Shown here: one piece after another, positions 44,480 through 55,054 of the stretch
Numbering within the stretch: the first letter of the stretch is position 1
Layout: every line of letters begins with the position of its first letter
NCBI GenBank assembly: GCA_944472135.2
Contig: OX235263.1
Span: forward strand, 83,980,721-84,044,720
Length of the DNA: 64,000 nt
Source: Trichobilharzia regenti
Taxonomy: Eukaryota > Platyhelminthes > Trematoda > Strigeidida > Schistosomatidae
Reading direction: 5' to 3'
The notes under the pieces: generated by a model
The model's input: the letters and a program-made list of their open reading frames with translations, nothing else
What the model was told of the DNA's origin: nothing
The model's database searches: none
Program-made: the position numbers and the translations under genes

Positions 44480-44700
44480 CTTATTTCTTCTCGTCCTCAA
44501 TGGAACATGGAGATCCAAGATTCAGCTTTGAAGTTTCAGTAGCAGTAATTTAATTTTTAAATGAGGGGGGGGGCTGCAAACAACACGCCCAACCTTTCTT
44601 CTTTACTGGCCAAAGTAGGTTTACTAATGCGTTGATCGAGGATCGAACCTCGGACCACATGCGTGCGTAGCAAGCGTCCTACCGCTGAATCACCAACCTT
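44480..44700 (-). mobile_element. SINE family B copy
   Basis: Minus-strand head GGTTGGTGATTCAGCGGTAGG, box B GGTTCGATCCTCG, body with GTAAACCTACTTTGGCC and a tail AACTTCAAAGCTGAATCTTGGATCTCCATGTTCCATTGAGG like RTE family A. It contains a C-run/G-run (44563-44572). Confidence 0.65.
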
Positions 44701-44890
44701 AACTCTTTTCTATTATTGCGTGCTGAGGAAGTCGGTGGCTCGGGACATGCGTTACATATGTCCTAACTATCTCAGTCGATGTACCTTCACAATTTCATAG
44801 ACTGACTTGCCTTTCTTAAATACTAGTAAACTCTAGACATAGGTTACTTATGCTTCTTGGCACTCATCAACAGGGTATATCTGCAAGCTT
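44701..44890 (-). mobile_element. RTE family B remnant
   Basis: GGACATGCGTTACATATGTCC, CTCAGTCGATGTACCTTCACAATTTC and GACTTGCCTTTCTTAAATACT on the plus strand match the complement of the [14 protein letters not shown] to [13 protein letters not shown] region. No frame. Confidence 0.55.
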
Positions 44891-45089
44891 GAATGAACAT
44901 ATTGATGTCACCCATCAATAAATAGTCACATACTTCCCCCCCCCCCTTAGTAATGCTACCAACCATACGAAAATAACCTGGTGGATTGAACTGATTTGAC
45001 TCTCTGAACTGAGTCAAGCTGGATGCATTGCTAATAAGCTCGGCATTTTATTTCATTAGAATGTCTTGATTTGTCTAATTGCCTTCACT

Positions 45090-45575
45090 CCTGGTTGATG
45101 TCAATGAACCATTGGGAAACCTGGGATTACTGGACAGCTGTTTCGTCGGCCTAGTTTGGAATTCTTCATCAGTAAGCACCCACACCAATCGTACCCGACT
45201 CCTCAATGGCTAGTCCATGAATTCTAACTTCTGCCACTTCACGACATAGCACGACCATTTCACAATGTCTTCTACAATGGGTTACTGCCTCATCTTCAAC
45301 CCTCTGTACCCTACTGGTCACAGCTTCCCACTAGAAAGCCAGAATTGACAAAAGTTAGAATTAATGTGCCATTGGATCGGGTCTCAGTGGTCTACGAGCT
45401 CGCTTTGTAACCAGAAGGTCCTGGGTTCCAACCCATGTAGTGGGTGCGTACTGCTGAAGAGTCCCAAACTAGGCCGACGAAACAGCTGTTTGGTACTCCC
45501 AGGTTTTCCAGTGGTTCTTTAACTGATGTCAGCCCATGATGAAATCCTCCATCCAATCAAATAAATTCCTACAAA
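45090..45575. mobile_element. SINE family A foldback pair
   Basis: 45100-45310 is a minus-strand copy and 45330-45560 a plus-strand copy with blocks in mirror order. The plus copy has CTGAAGAGTCCC...CGAAACAGCTG, a hammerhead with U7 replaced by A, stem II altered (GGCCGAC) and a T cleavage nucleotide. tRNA-like box B GGTTCCAACCC in the plus copy has one mismatch. Confidence 0.65.
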
Positions 45576-46835
45576 ACCAACACTTGAAAATAAATTAATC
45601 ATTGCTTATTAATTTGAAAATGAAATGACCTAATATATTCGCATTCATTCATTTTGTGAAATTCTCCCTTACCCTACCTCTGTCAAATGGAACTATAATT
45701 TTCTTTGGATATTCGTTGATGAATGCAAAACAGACATACAGATTCAGGAAACTCAAAAGATTGTATGTACACTATTTATTAGTTGTCTATTTTGACCTTA
45801 CAAGGGAAGAGGGTTATAATAACGTTGGCTTGTTTCCCTTAGATGACAAGCCAACTCTGCAGACTCTCCATCCTGGGGATATGGAGGAGACGGTCACTGA
45901 TGCCCAGTTTGGGGATTTGTAGTCGGCGATAAGATCTTCATATGGATAAACGACTCCGGAACTCCAACTTTTCTTTTTATCTATTGTATTACTTCGTTTT
46001 GAACTGTTACATGATTAAAAATCACTGAAAAACAAGAATCTTTCGACAAGTATTTCAACCTGATCGACAACTCTTCTTCTTCTATATTATGTTTCATTTT
46101 AACGTTTTCATAGTCATCGTAGTTATACTTCCCCTGTGCTTAAAGTATGATTGATAAGGTAGTGGATTCGTGAAATGCATTTACGCTTCTGGGATAATTT
46201 ATGATTGGAACTTTCAGAACATATTTCCTGGCGGCGTGTTTAAAACTTGCACTACCGAAAGTCTCCATGAATACTTTGTATATAGTTTCTCTTATTCAGT
46301 TTGTTACAGTCTAATAAAATATGACTTCTAATGGTGTTGTTTACTATGGTGAGTATTTACAACCTGAAGTTTCTCAAGTTTCTACTAAACATGAGGAAAA
46401 AGCATTATCCTCGATGGATAGCAGCTTATCCCAATACATGAGATGTGTCTTTCTGAATGGTGTCCGTGGTTCATGAAAATGTACTCCTACACTTATTATA
46501 ATTAGCATTCAATAAAATATTATCGCATGTTTCTCTAGGAATTCAAAATTCTGTACACTATGTAAACTTTGCTCAAAATGAAGCTGTTCCTATTGAAAAG
46601 ATGCATTTCTAAATTTATGTTCTTGTTTATCATTTGCCAAGGTCGATTAGTACACAGCTTGTTGCTGCACTTCTTAGAAAAAACAAAATACGCACCATAT
46701 GACTTGTTAAATACTACGTAAAGGTTAAAGGAAGATGTTTTCTTCTCCGATCACCTCATGTTTCGCCGATACTCAGTTTACCGAAGTTGATGCAATTTCT
46801 GACTAATTATACTATCCAGTCTGTTCATTATCATT
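45576..46835. other. Unassigned, one 88-codon frame without homology
   Basis: The plus-strand frame at 45656-45922 ends HPGDMEETVTDAQFGDL. No recognisable domain, no splice pattern fitting the host gene and no second copy. No repeats noted. Confidence 0.3.
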
Positions 46836-47560
46836 ATTTCTATTATTATTATTATTATTATATTATTGTTCCATTGGGTTCAGAGGGCAACATAGGGCTT
46901 CAACAACAAATCTCCACTGTGTTTTATTTTCTACTGTCCTCTTCATCTGGCTGACCCCAAGATTTCCCATAATCTCTCATCTCCTCTAATCTCCTACATA
47001 TCACTCTCGGATTGACGACTCACTCTTCGCTTCACAGTCGTGTTCCACTCGAGCGTTGGGTGGCGCGCGATGTCATTCGACAGCCTCCTTAGGGTATGCG
47101 AAATCCATCTCCATTTTCTTCTGTACATTTGTTGAGCAATCGGCTCTTCGTTGGTTCGTCCCAGTCAGAGGTTTTTGCTGCTAATTCTGTCTGGCCAGCT
47201 GGCTATTTGATCTTCAATATATGAAGCCGGCCAACAAAGTGCGTAGCTGCTGATAAAAATCTGCAATGGCCTGTTGGAAATGCTTGTCGTGATGCACCCA
47301 CCAAGTTTCTGACGCATACAGAAGAACTGACTGAATTCACATTGGTGTTGAAAACCCGAATCTTGTTCTTTATGCTGGCAGAGTGAGTGCAGAGGATTTT
47401 CAAACTGATATCAGATTGATGAAGGTGTATCTTGCCTTTCTGATTCTGACTTTGATATTTTCTTTTGTGCTGTCGCCTGTGGTTGAAACGATGCTTCCTA
47501 GATAAAGGAAAGAAATTACCTCACCCAATTTATCAGTTGGTCCCAAGCGCGATGAAAGAG
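46836..47560 (-). mobile_element. RTE family A RT C-terminus to 3' end
   Basis: 3' end at an ATT/TAA microsatellite (46836-46870), then the GGCAACATAGGGCTTCAAC tail. Coding blocks on the minus strand include ISFLYLGSIVSTTGDSTKENIKVRIRKARYTFINL (about 47400-47530, in parts) and KIRVFNTNVNSVSSSVCVRNLVG (47290-47370). The 47203-47403 frame is nearly identical to 62680-62913 on the plus strand, so the two are recent sisters. Confidence 0.75.
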
Positions 47561-48004
47561 GGAAGCTTTGGTGTGGGGCTAGCGATTCTATCCCAGAAAA
47601 TCCATCGAACTGCAACAGAAAACTCAACGCACAAGAAAAAAATACTCTGTTCATTCGTGAAACGCTAACTGTTATGCTTAAAACAAGCAACAACTGTGAA
47701 AAAAACAGTATTTAGTGAATTCATGTATATTGGTGAATGGAGTCATCAGCTGAATACTCTCCAAATATTGTTGTTTATTCATTTTTGTCCACAAAGTTAA
47801 ATACATACCAAATACATGAACTATGCAACAACGAATAAGTATCGCTTTGAACAAATATACGCTGTAAAGGATTTGTGAGTAATAATCTGTTAACGCCATT
47901 CACCATCAAGTAAATAATATTCGAATAAGGCATCGATATTGTTGTGATGGAGAGATCTCTTGCGTCCCTCTCAGCAGATATACTCATGTCGAAATTGGAG
48001 TAAC
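47561..48004. other. Nothing recognised
   Basis: Frames without domains. Confidence 0.3.
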
Positions 48005-48430
48005 AAATGCAGGATATGTTAGGAGAATTTGCACCGTATAAACTTTATGTGGATGATAAACTCATTATTGGTAATAGTAAATCTATTGAAAACTTTATTG
48101 CCCTATTTAATCATATTCTTCCGAACTCTAATCGAATAACAAACTCGGCTTCTTGGATATTTGAATGACCAGGAGAGATGATGGAACGATTCAGCGATCT
48201 ATTTTTCGTAAACAGACATGGAGTGGACAATATCTTCATTTTGCCAGTATGGTTCCTATCCAGTATAAACGTTCCCTAGTGAAATGTTTGTTCTTAAGGG
48301 CCTGCAAAATATACACGAGTGACACATTGATGGATGAACTTCGATATATACATTCAGTTTTATTAGCAAATGGTTATACAGAAAACTTTATCAATTGTCA
48401 CACTAAGGATAGACCACATCTATAAAAGAC
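48005..48430 (+). pseudogene. Penelope-like element RT palm and thumb
   Basis: Plus strand: EFAPYKLYVDDKLIIGNSK (catalytic YVDD), FIALFNHILPNSNRI, then in another frame MTRRDDGTIQRSIFRKQTWSGQY, VPIQYKRSLVKCL and LLANGYTENFI. A frameshift near 48165 breaks it. It continues after a SINE insertion at 48680. Confidence 0.7.
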
Positions 48431-48466
48431 AGCTTCTCTATCAAAGAAAGCTATCTTTACTAACCT

Positions 48467-48655
48467 GCGTCGGTGGCACAGTGGTTAAGACTCTCGCCGA
48501 CCATGCACATGGTCCGGGGTTCGAGCCCATGCCGACGCACACCTGATATCTATTGGTCGGCCTGCGAAATTCGGGCTACTGATATCCACGCTGAAAATTC
48601 CATACTTGTACCAAAAATAGGGTGTGGAATCGAGCTGTAATCAAAAATAAAAAAA
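48467..48655 (+). mobile_element. tRNA-derived SINE, family C, inserted in a PLE
   Basis: Best family C copy: box A TGGCACAGTGG and box B GGTTCGAGCCC (one change), body and TAATCAAAAATAAAAAAAATT tail. PLE coding resumes on its far side (FKGDRI), so it is a nested insertion. Confidence 0.75.
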
Positions 48656-48659
48656 ATTC

Positions 48660-49080
48660 AAGGGTGATCGAATTATGCTGTTGATGATACCTCAAAGACA
48701 CTTCGGTCAGCCATCAAACGGACATTCTACTCGATATCCCTTTCCCTCACATCTCGAACATTTTCTATCCCTGTACCTAACATTAAAGGACGAAATTCTA
48801 TAGATTCTACTTTAAACAGTATCTACAAGTTCACTTAAAGTTGCAGTGACACTTTTATAAGTAGGACCAATAGAATGTTCTAAAATGTTTAAGACATACA
48901 GAAAATCCCAATGCAAATAATCTGCGTAGTAATCCATCATCATCAAAGGTTATTAAAGGTGATGGAAGCACTTTGGATTAATCATCATATAAATTGTAAA
49001 CTATGTGTACAAAAACAATAGACTTCAACCTTCACATATCATGGACTACTTGACCTATTTAAATATGACTGGTCATTATT
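48660..49080 (+). pseudogene. Penelope-like element, GIY-YIG and C-terminus (continuation)
   Basis: Reads KGDRIMLLMIPQRHFGQPSNG-like in parts, SIYKFT-stop-SCSDTFISRTNRMF (a damaged GIY-YIG) and, near 49000, NCKLCVQKQ with a following stop. Many substitutions. Confidence 0.6.
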
Positions 49081-49639
49081 AAGTATGAATACTATTCATC
49101 CTATTAACATATAAAATGGAGTTATTGTTGTAGGATGAATACAGTTATAAGCATGTACTTATGACGATAATAATAATAATATTGTAATATAAGGAACCTT
49201 CGTTAAAGGTAAATAAATTTAACATGTGTATAACTGAATAACAAAATTTTAACACATTTAATCTAAACTCATAAGGTAGTTTTTTAACACTCGTTATCAA
49301 GATTAACACTCAACCATGATTTTCTTATTTGCACCTATCTCCGATGCACTCTTAAACCTCCGTTAGTTGTCACTAAGCCCGTAAAATGGGGAGATTCAGC
49401 TGCGTGTTGCTAGCGAATCCACCTTGTGAAAAAAATACCTTTTCAAAGCTCAAGCTTAAAGCTGTATGCCCCACGTGGGACGCAAAAGCATGAAAAAGGA
49501 ATTCTATATGTTTCGCCGTATGTACGTTGACTGCTTCCATAGACACTGTTATAGGTTGATAGAAGCGCTATGCTACACATGCACATCGACAGTATGTGTT
49601 TTCCCCACGGTTGCCAAGATACATGTACTAACTGTTTCA
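49081..49639. other. Mostly unassigned; RTE A-like tail at 49440-49490
   Basis: AAGCTCAAGCTTAAAGCTGTATGCCCCACGTGGGACGCA resembles the SINE B/RTE A tail in plus orientation. ATA repeats near 49170. No gene. Confidence 0.35.
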
Positions 49640-50045
49640 GACATTAGAGAACCTGGTTACTGATATGTAGTCACACGATGTCTACCTTGTTTTGACAGTC
49701 TGATATATTTTGCTATGTATATATTGATCGATATTCCATTATAATTCACAATATGTTTTGTCTGTCCATTAACTAAATAAACAATGTGTGACCTTTTTGT
49801 CACATGACATTACAACCAATCAGAATCCAATGACGGTAAGATGTCTATCTTATTGGTTCATGTATATTAGTCATTTTCGTATATACTTTTGCATTGTACA
49901 CTTTTATACACACTTGTTCACACCTTTCGTACACTACGTACCCCTTTCACTCACACATTTATGTGACAGTCAATTTCCTTTGTTGGAAAGTACACGTATC
50001 ATCGTGAACGTGGTGGCCTTCTGATTTCCCCCTTCTAGCGTCAAG
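49640..50045 (-). repeat. Dispersed LTR-like repeat, copy 3
   Basis: Counterpart of 17180-17650 in inverted orientation and 24720-24900 in the same orientation. Shared order of TGTCTGTCCATTAACTAAATAA, TCACATGACATTACAACCAATC, TCTTATTGGTTCATG, GTGACAGTCAATTTCC and ACGTGGTGG. No frame; solo LTR is the favoured reading. Confidence 0.5.
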
Positions 50046-50229
50046 ACAATTAACTACGCAGCGAGTACATAACAGTTACTTATCTCATTCGAACAAGAGG
50101 ACATGGTGAATGCAGTACCAATACACCAATAAACGCTAGTTACTTCATTGTGTCTAACTTTGCTTTAATTTGTCCAATCTAGTGTCATCAAACGACTCAC
50201 ACCAAACCGGTATACGCTAAAAGAAACCA

Positions 50230-50425
50230 GGATTACCCACTCACCCCCTATTGCATAATTCTACTAGCACACCTTGTAACCGGAAGTTCCTGCGTCTAGA
50301 CCTCTATGGGTGTATACTGATGAAGAGTCCCGAACTAGGACGAAACAACTGATTTTCCAATGGTTCTCTAACTGATGTCAGCTTATGATGAAATCCCCCA
50401 ACCAATCGAAAAAAATAGCTGTTAA
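50230..50425 (+). mobile_element. SINE family A, truncated copy
   Basis: Contains CCTTGTAACCGGAAG, then CTGATGAAGAGTCCCGAACTAGGACGAAAC, in which the CTGATGA box, GTCC/GGAC stem II and GAAAC are present but three nucleotides separate box and stem. Helix III and stem I partners are lost by truncation. Confidence 0.65.
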
Positions 50426-50439
50426 CTTTATTCAATACA

Positions 50440-50650
50440 TAAAAGAAGTTGAATAAGTGTATTGTAGTTGGCCATGGACAAAGAAAGAGGCTGTAAAAAT
50501 TTATTTTGAAAGCACACACACAGATATGGCTTGTTCAGGTGAATTCCAGCTGCCTCTGCTGTATGCAAAAGTCGTAATCGTAGACAATACACAGAGAGAG
50601 GTTGGCTGTTATACGATAAATAATTTTAAAAGGTTTTCTCCTCTCTCCTG
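50440..50650 (-). pseudogene. Penelope-like element C-terminal fragment
   Basis: Minus-strand reading FKIIYRITANL, HICVCAFKINFYSLFLCPWPT resembles the PLE end FKIIYRxxxNL...LCVQKxFVxPLSLPWPT seen at 42763-43230. Confidence 0.5.
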
Positions 50651-50984
50651 ATGACTATCTTTTGACTTTGTTAATTTTTAACATTCTAGCTAATTCCATT
50701 AACCTGTTTGTATTTTACATAATTCTTCTGAGTCATCCTATTCTTCTCATTACTCATCATTATTTTACAGATTTCCTGATTGTGTAATGACTTATTGTTA
50801 ACGTCTAAGAATTAACTTTTCTTGAATTCCATAATTAATTTTCACCGATGTCCTTAAAAGAATGCAAATCGAAAAGTTAAGTTGGTTCATTGAGTCTACA
50901 CCCAACACACCACATGCAACAGAAATGACTCAATGCAAATACCGGAGATATGGAAGATATACAAAAAAAATCCCCATGTAGACA

Positions 50985-51700
50985 TTTAGAAGACACAAAG
51001 AAAGAGCGAAGAAATATTTAGTCTTCAATTAGATCCTCATCTCTAGCCCTACTCTAATATATTACGTACAGCATTTTTATTACAATACACAACAGTTTAC
51101 CAATCAAGTGGCACTGATAGCAATAATTAGTCAGTGTCAAAATGTCAATGGGGTGACAATTAACGAAGGAAATTAATACGCAAAATTAAAAAGTAGAGAT
51201 GACTACAAACAAGTGGATTGATTGCATAATGCATAATTTTGGAAAAATGAAGAGTAATTAAGGAATAAGCGCGTGCACAGGTTGATTACGTAACCGATTG
51301 TTAAAGGAAATAAACGATTTGGACAATGATAATTTGTAACTGAGGACGAAGTGGTCATAAGAATAAAATAATTTTACAAGGATAACATGTAATTAAAGAT
51401 GAAGTAGTCAGAACAAATTTCTTCTGAACACACAAGTTTGGCTTCTTCAGGTGGATTCCTACGGCTTCAGCTGTATGTAAAAGACGAACTCGTAAAGCAA
51501 AATTAAGATTAGTAGGAATACGATAAATAATTTTAAATGCTGCATTAACGGTGTAATTAGTGGACATTTATAAAGTAATATTTGTAAAATCTCAACGATA
51601 TTGAAATGAGTAATTCCAACGTTTCGTTCGGCAATCTGGTCCGAACTTCTGCAGGGAAATTAATCGAAATTAACATAACAAAGGTTATAAAGGGACACCT
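50985..51700 (-). mobile_element. Penelope-like element piece, left flank of the large palindrome
   Basis: Minus orientation: hammerhead motif (51610-51665), then a C-terminal frame 51355-51567 (FKIIYRIPTNLNFALRVRLLHTAEAVGIH, LCVQKKFV), then a 3' region to 50985. The outer part (50985-51165) mirrors 55050-55228 of the right flank. The RT and most of the GIY-YIG domain are deleted between hammerhead and C-terminus. Confidence 0.7.
51610..51665 (-). ncRNA. Hammerhead-like motif in PLE, left copy
   Basis: Mirror of 54403-54460. Box reads CTGCAGA, two changes from consensus (A6 to C, U7 to A), so probably inactive. Stem II GTTCGG/CCGAAC and stem I are kept. Confidence 0.55.
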
Positions 51701-51872
51701 TGTTTTTTAAAATTTTTCCGATCATGAGTCATGCAACAGTATGTATAATAAATAAATAGAATTGTATGTTTATATAAAAGTACATCTCTTATTTTTAAGT
51801 ATGAATCAATAGGTATACTAAACAAAACAAAACAAAAATTTTCTATAGTTTTGGTTTGTAGGGATTAGTTAT

Positions 51873-53064
51873 GTTTTACGAGTTGATCACGGATTGATAT
51901 CAGTTAGAGAACCATTGAAAACCAGGGAGTACTGGACAGCTGCTGTTTCATCCTAGTTTGGGAATCATCGGCAGTACGCACCCACTGGGTTTCGAACCCA
52001 GGACCTTCCGGTTACAAGGCAAGCTCGTATACCATTCAGCCACTGGGACCCGATTCAATGGCTCGTGAATTCTAACTTCTACCAATTCGTGATTTAGCGC
52101 GACCCCAACCATTGTCGTTGGTGGGACATCCATCCACACACGTGACATCTAATTGGACCTCACTGGTCACGACTTCTCACTAGAACTCAGGAAACTCCAA
52201 CCTGTAGCAAGTCACTAGCGAGCATCAGATTAACTTTCTATAGTTTTGGTTTGTAAGGATTAGTTATGTTTTACGAGTTGATCACGGATTGATATCAGTT
52301 AGAGAACCATTGAAAACCAGGGAGTACTGGACAGCTGCTGTTTCATCCTAGTTTGGGAATCATCGGCAGTACGCACCCACTGGGTTTCGAACCCAGGACC
52401 TTCCGGTTACAAGGCAAGCTCGTATACCATTCAGCCACTGGGACCCGATTCAATGGCTCGTGAATTCTAACTTCTACCAATTCGTGATTTAGCGCGACCC
52501 CAACCATTGTCGTTGGTGGGACATCCATCCACACACGTGACATCTAATTGGACCTCACTGGTCACGACTTCTCACTAGAACTCAGGAAACTCCAACCTGT
52601 AGCAAGTCACTAGCGAGCATCAGATTAACTTTCTATAGTTTTGGTTTGTAAGGATTAGTTATGTTTTACGAGTTGATCACGGATTGATATCAGTTAGAGA
52701 ACCATTGAAAACCAGGGAGTACTGGACAGCTGCTGTTTCATCCTAGTTTGGGAATCATCGGCAGTACGCACCCACTGGGTTTCGAACCCAGGACCTTCCG
52801 GTTACAAGGCAAGCTCGTATACCATTCAGCCACTGGGACCCGATTCAATGGCTCGTGAATTCTAACTTCTACCAATTCGTGATTTAGCGCGACCCCAACC
52901 ATTGTCGTTGGTGGGACATCCATCCACACACGTGACATCTAATTGGACCTCACTGGTCACGACTTCTCACTAGAACTCAGGAAACTCCAACCTGTAGCAA
53001 GTCACTAGCGAGCATCAGATTAACTTTCTATAGTTTTGGTTTGTAGGGATTAGTTATGTTTTAC
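51873..53064 (-). repeat. Three tandem 395-bp SINE family A monomers, left arm of palindrome
   Basis: Three head-to-tail monomers on the minus strand (period 395 bp, identical 66-codon shadow frames at each period), 1192 bp in all. Exact mirror partner at 53104-54295 across a 39-bp spacer. Each monomer contains a tRNA-like promoter region and a degenerate hammerhead. Confidence 0.9.
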
Positions 53065-53103
53065 ATAATGGTTCTCTAACTGATATCAATCCGTGATCAA
53101 CTC

Positions 53104-54295
53104 GTAAAACATAACTAATCCTTACAAACCAAAACTATAGAAAGTTAATCTGATGCTCGCTAGTGACTTGCTACAGGTTGGAGTTTCCTGAGTTCTAGTG
53201 AGAAGTCGTGACCAGTGAGGTCCAATTAGATGTCACGTGTGTGGATGGATGTCCCACCAACGACAATGGTTGGGGTCGCGCTAAATCACGAATTGGTAGA
53301 AGTTAGAATTCACGAGCCATTGAATCGGGTCCCAGTGGCTGAATGGTATACGAGCTTGCCTTGTAACCGGAAGGTCCTGGGTTCGAAACCCAGTGGGTGC
53401 GTACTGCCGATGATTCCCAAACTAGGATGAAACAGCAGCTGTCCAGTACTCCCTGGTTTTCAATGGTTCTCTAACTGATATCAATCCGTGATCAACTCGT
53501 AAAACATAACTAATCCTTACAAACCAAAACTATAGAAAGTTAATCTGATGCTCGCTAGTGACTTGCTACAGGTTGGAGTTTCCTGAGTTCTAGTGAGAAG
53601 TCGTGACCAGTGAGGTCCAATTAGATGTCACGTGTGTGGATGGATGTCCCACCAACGACAATGGTTGGGGTCGCGCTAAATCACGAATTGGTAGAAGTTA
53701 GAATTCACGAGCCATTGAATCGGGTCCCAGTGGCTGAATGGTATACGAGCTTGCCTTGTAACCGGAAGGTCCTGGGTTCGAAACCCAGTGGGTGCGTACT
53801 GCCGATGATTCCCAAACTAGGATGAAACAGCAGCTGTCCAGTACTCCCTGGTTTTCAATGGTTCTCTAACTGATATCAATCCGTGATCAACTCGTAAAAC
53901 ATAACTAATCCTTACAAACCAAAACTATAGAAAGTTAATCTGATGCTCGCTAGTGACTTGCTACAGGTTGGAGTTTCCTGAGTTCTAGTGAGAAGTCGTG
54001 ACCAGTGAGGTCCAATTAGATGTCACGTGTGTGGATGGATGTCCCACCAACGACAATGGTTGGGGTCGCGCTAAATCACGAATTGGTAGAAGTTAGAATT
54101 CACGAGCCATTGAATCGGGTCCCAGTGGCTGAATGGTATACGAGCTTGCCTTGTAACCGGAAGGTCCTGGGTTCGAAACCCAGTGGGTGCGTACTGCCGA
54201 TGATTCCCAAACTAGGATGAAACAGCAGCTGTCCAGTACTCCCTGGTTTTCAATGGTTCTCTAACTGATATCAATCCGTGATCAACTCGTAAAAC
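53104..54295 (+). repeat. Three tandem 395-bp SINE family A monomers, right arm of palindrome
   Basis: Same three-unit array on the plus strand. In each unit box A TGGCTGAATGG (53336, 53731, 54126) and box B GGTTCGAAACC (53380, 53775, 54170) match the Pol III consensus, with a T-arm CTGGG/CCCAG and an anticodon-loop-like CTTGTAA that would read UGU, so a tRNA-Thr origin is plausible. Next comes a hammerhead segment with perfect stem I (GTACTG/CAGTAC) and a 3-nt-looped helix III (ACAG-CAG-CTGT), but a mutated box (CCGATGA) and stem II. Confidence 0.9.
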
Positions 54296-54402
54296 AAAAA
54301 TTGTATGAACTATGATCAAAAACCTTTTTGACCTCAGACTTTCAAAATTTGTCTACTTTTGTTAAAATATGTGTATCCTGCATATACTGTTATGTTAATT
54401 TC

Positions 54403-54460
54403 GATTAATTTCCCTGAAGAAGTTCGGACCAGATTGCCGAACGAAACGTTGGAATTAATC
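54403..54460 (+). ncRNA. Hammerhead ribozyme motif in Penelope-like element
   Basis: Stem I GATTAATTTCC (54403-54413) pairs with GGAATTAATC (54451-54460) apart from one bulged T. Box CTGAAGA (54414-54420) differs from CTGATGA only at nucleotide 7. After an extra A, stem II GTTCGG (54422-54427) pairs with CCGAAC (54437-54442) around a 9-nt loop. GAA 54443-54445 follows. Helix III is only ACGT (54446-54449), too short to close alone, with T at the cleavage position. PLEs are known to carry such minimal hammerheads near their ends. Confidence 0.65.
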
Positions 54461-54586
54461 ATTTCAATTTCGCTGAGATTTTACAAATATAACTTTATAA
54501 ATGTCTACTTCTCACTCAGCGCTCAATTATTTTGCAACTATCCGGTCAAATCTTGATCACAGTTCGTATGAGGTGTAATTAGTGAT

Positions 54587-55054
54587 TTGGATTTCTGCTG
54601 TCGATATATGGATGAAACATTTCTGGTCATGAAAAACGAGAATGAAGCAATGAACATGCTCGAAAAGTTTAATGATGCCCATTCAGCAATACACTTTACC
54701 ATAGAGAAGGGAAGTAATGACATTATCTCATTCCTAGACGTCTCCATGGCAAGGAAGGAAGATGGCATACTAAGAAGGAGTGTGTATAGGAAACCAACTA
54801 CAACAGGTCAGTACACTCATTTTCTGAGTTTTGTGCCTTTGAAATATAAACGTAACATGGTAAGGTCTCTGATTCATAGATCTAGGTTAATCTGTTCAGA
54901 CGACTGCCTCGATGAGGAGCTTAAGATTATTAGAGAATTACTTAGAAAAAATGGTTATCCAGATAAGTTTATTGGGAAAAATATGAATTCATCACCTAGG
55001 ACAGTCAGTGTGGCAACAGTTCCGAGTGTATTGATTTTCTTCGTTAACTATTAA
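54587..55054 (+). CDS. Penelope-like reverse transcriptase core, 155 residues
   Basis: Residues 6-12 read RYMDETF in place of the catalytic YVDDTF, so the second aspartate is Glu. Then FTIEKGSNDIISFLDVSMAR, RRSVYRKPTTTGQY and VPLKYKRNMVRSLIHRSRLIC give the palm end and thumb typical of PLE RTs, ending YPDKFIGKNM. The frame is open but lacks fingers and endonuclease, and the altered catalytic residue argues for loss of function. Confidence 0.75.
   Translation: MDFCCRYMDETFLVMKNENEAMNMLEKFNDAHSAIHFTIEKGSNDIISFLDVSMARKEDGILRRSVYRKPTTTGQYTHFLSFVPLKYKRNMVRSLIHRSRLICSDDCLDEELKIIRELLRKNGYPDKFIGKNMNSSPRTVSVATVPSVLIFFVNY

Noticed and set aside
45656..45922. 88-codon frame ending HPGDMEETVTDAQFGDL as a gene
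   Set aside because: No homologue recognised, no splice or repeat support; kept only as unassigned.
53326..53400. Functional tRNA-Thr genes (three per arm)
   Set aside because: Box A and B and the T arm are good, but the acceptor and anticodon stems do not pair properly; the units belong to a SINE.
53406..53460. Active hammerhead in each array monomer
   Set aside because: Box is CCGAUGA (U4 changed) and stem II is broken, so activity is not expected despite a good stem I and helix III.
51948..54220. Six identical 66-codon frames (MSRVWMDVPP...) as a tandem protein-coding family
   Set aside because: They are shadows of the 395-bp SINE monomer, spanning its tRNA-like promoter and hammerhead segment; identity follows from the DNA repeat.
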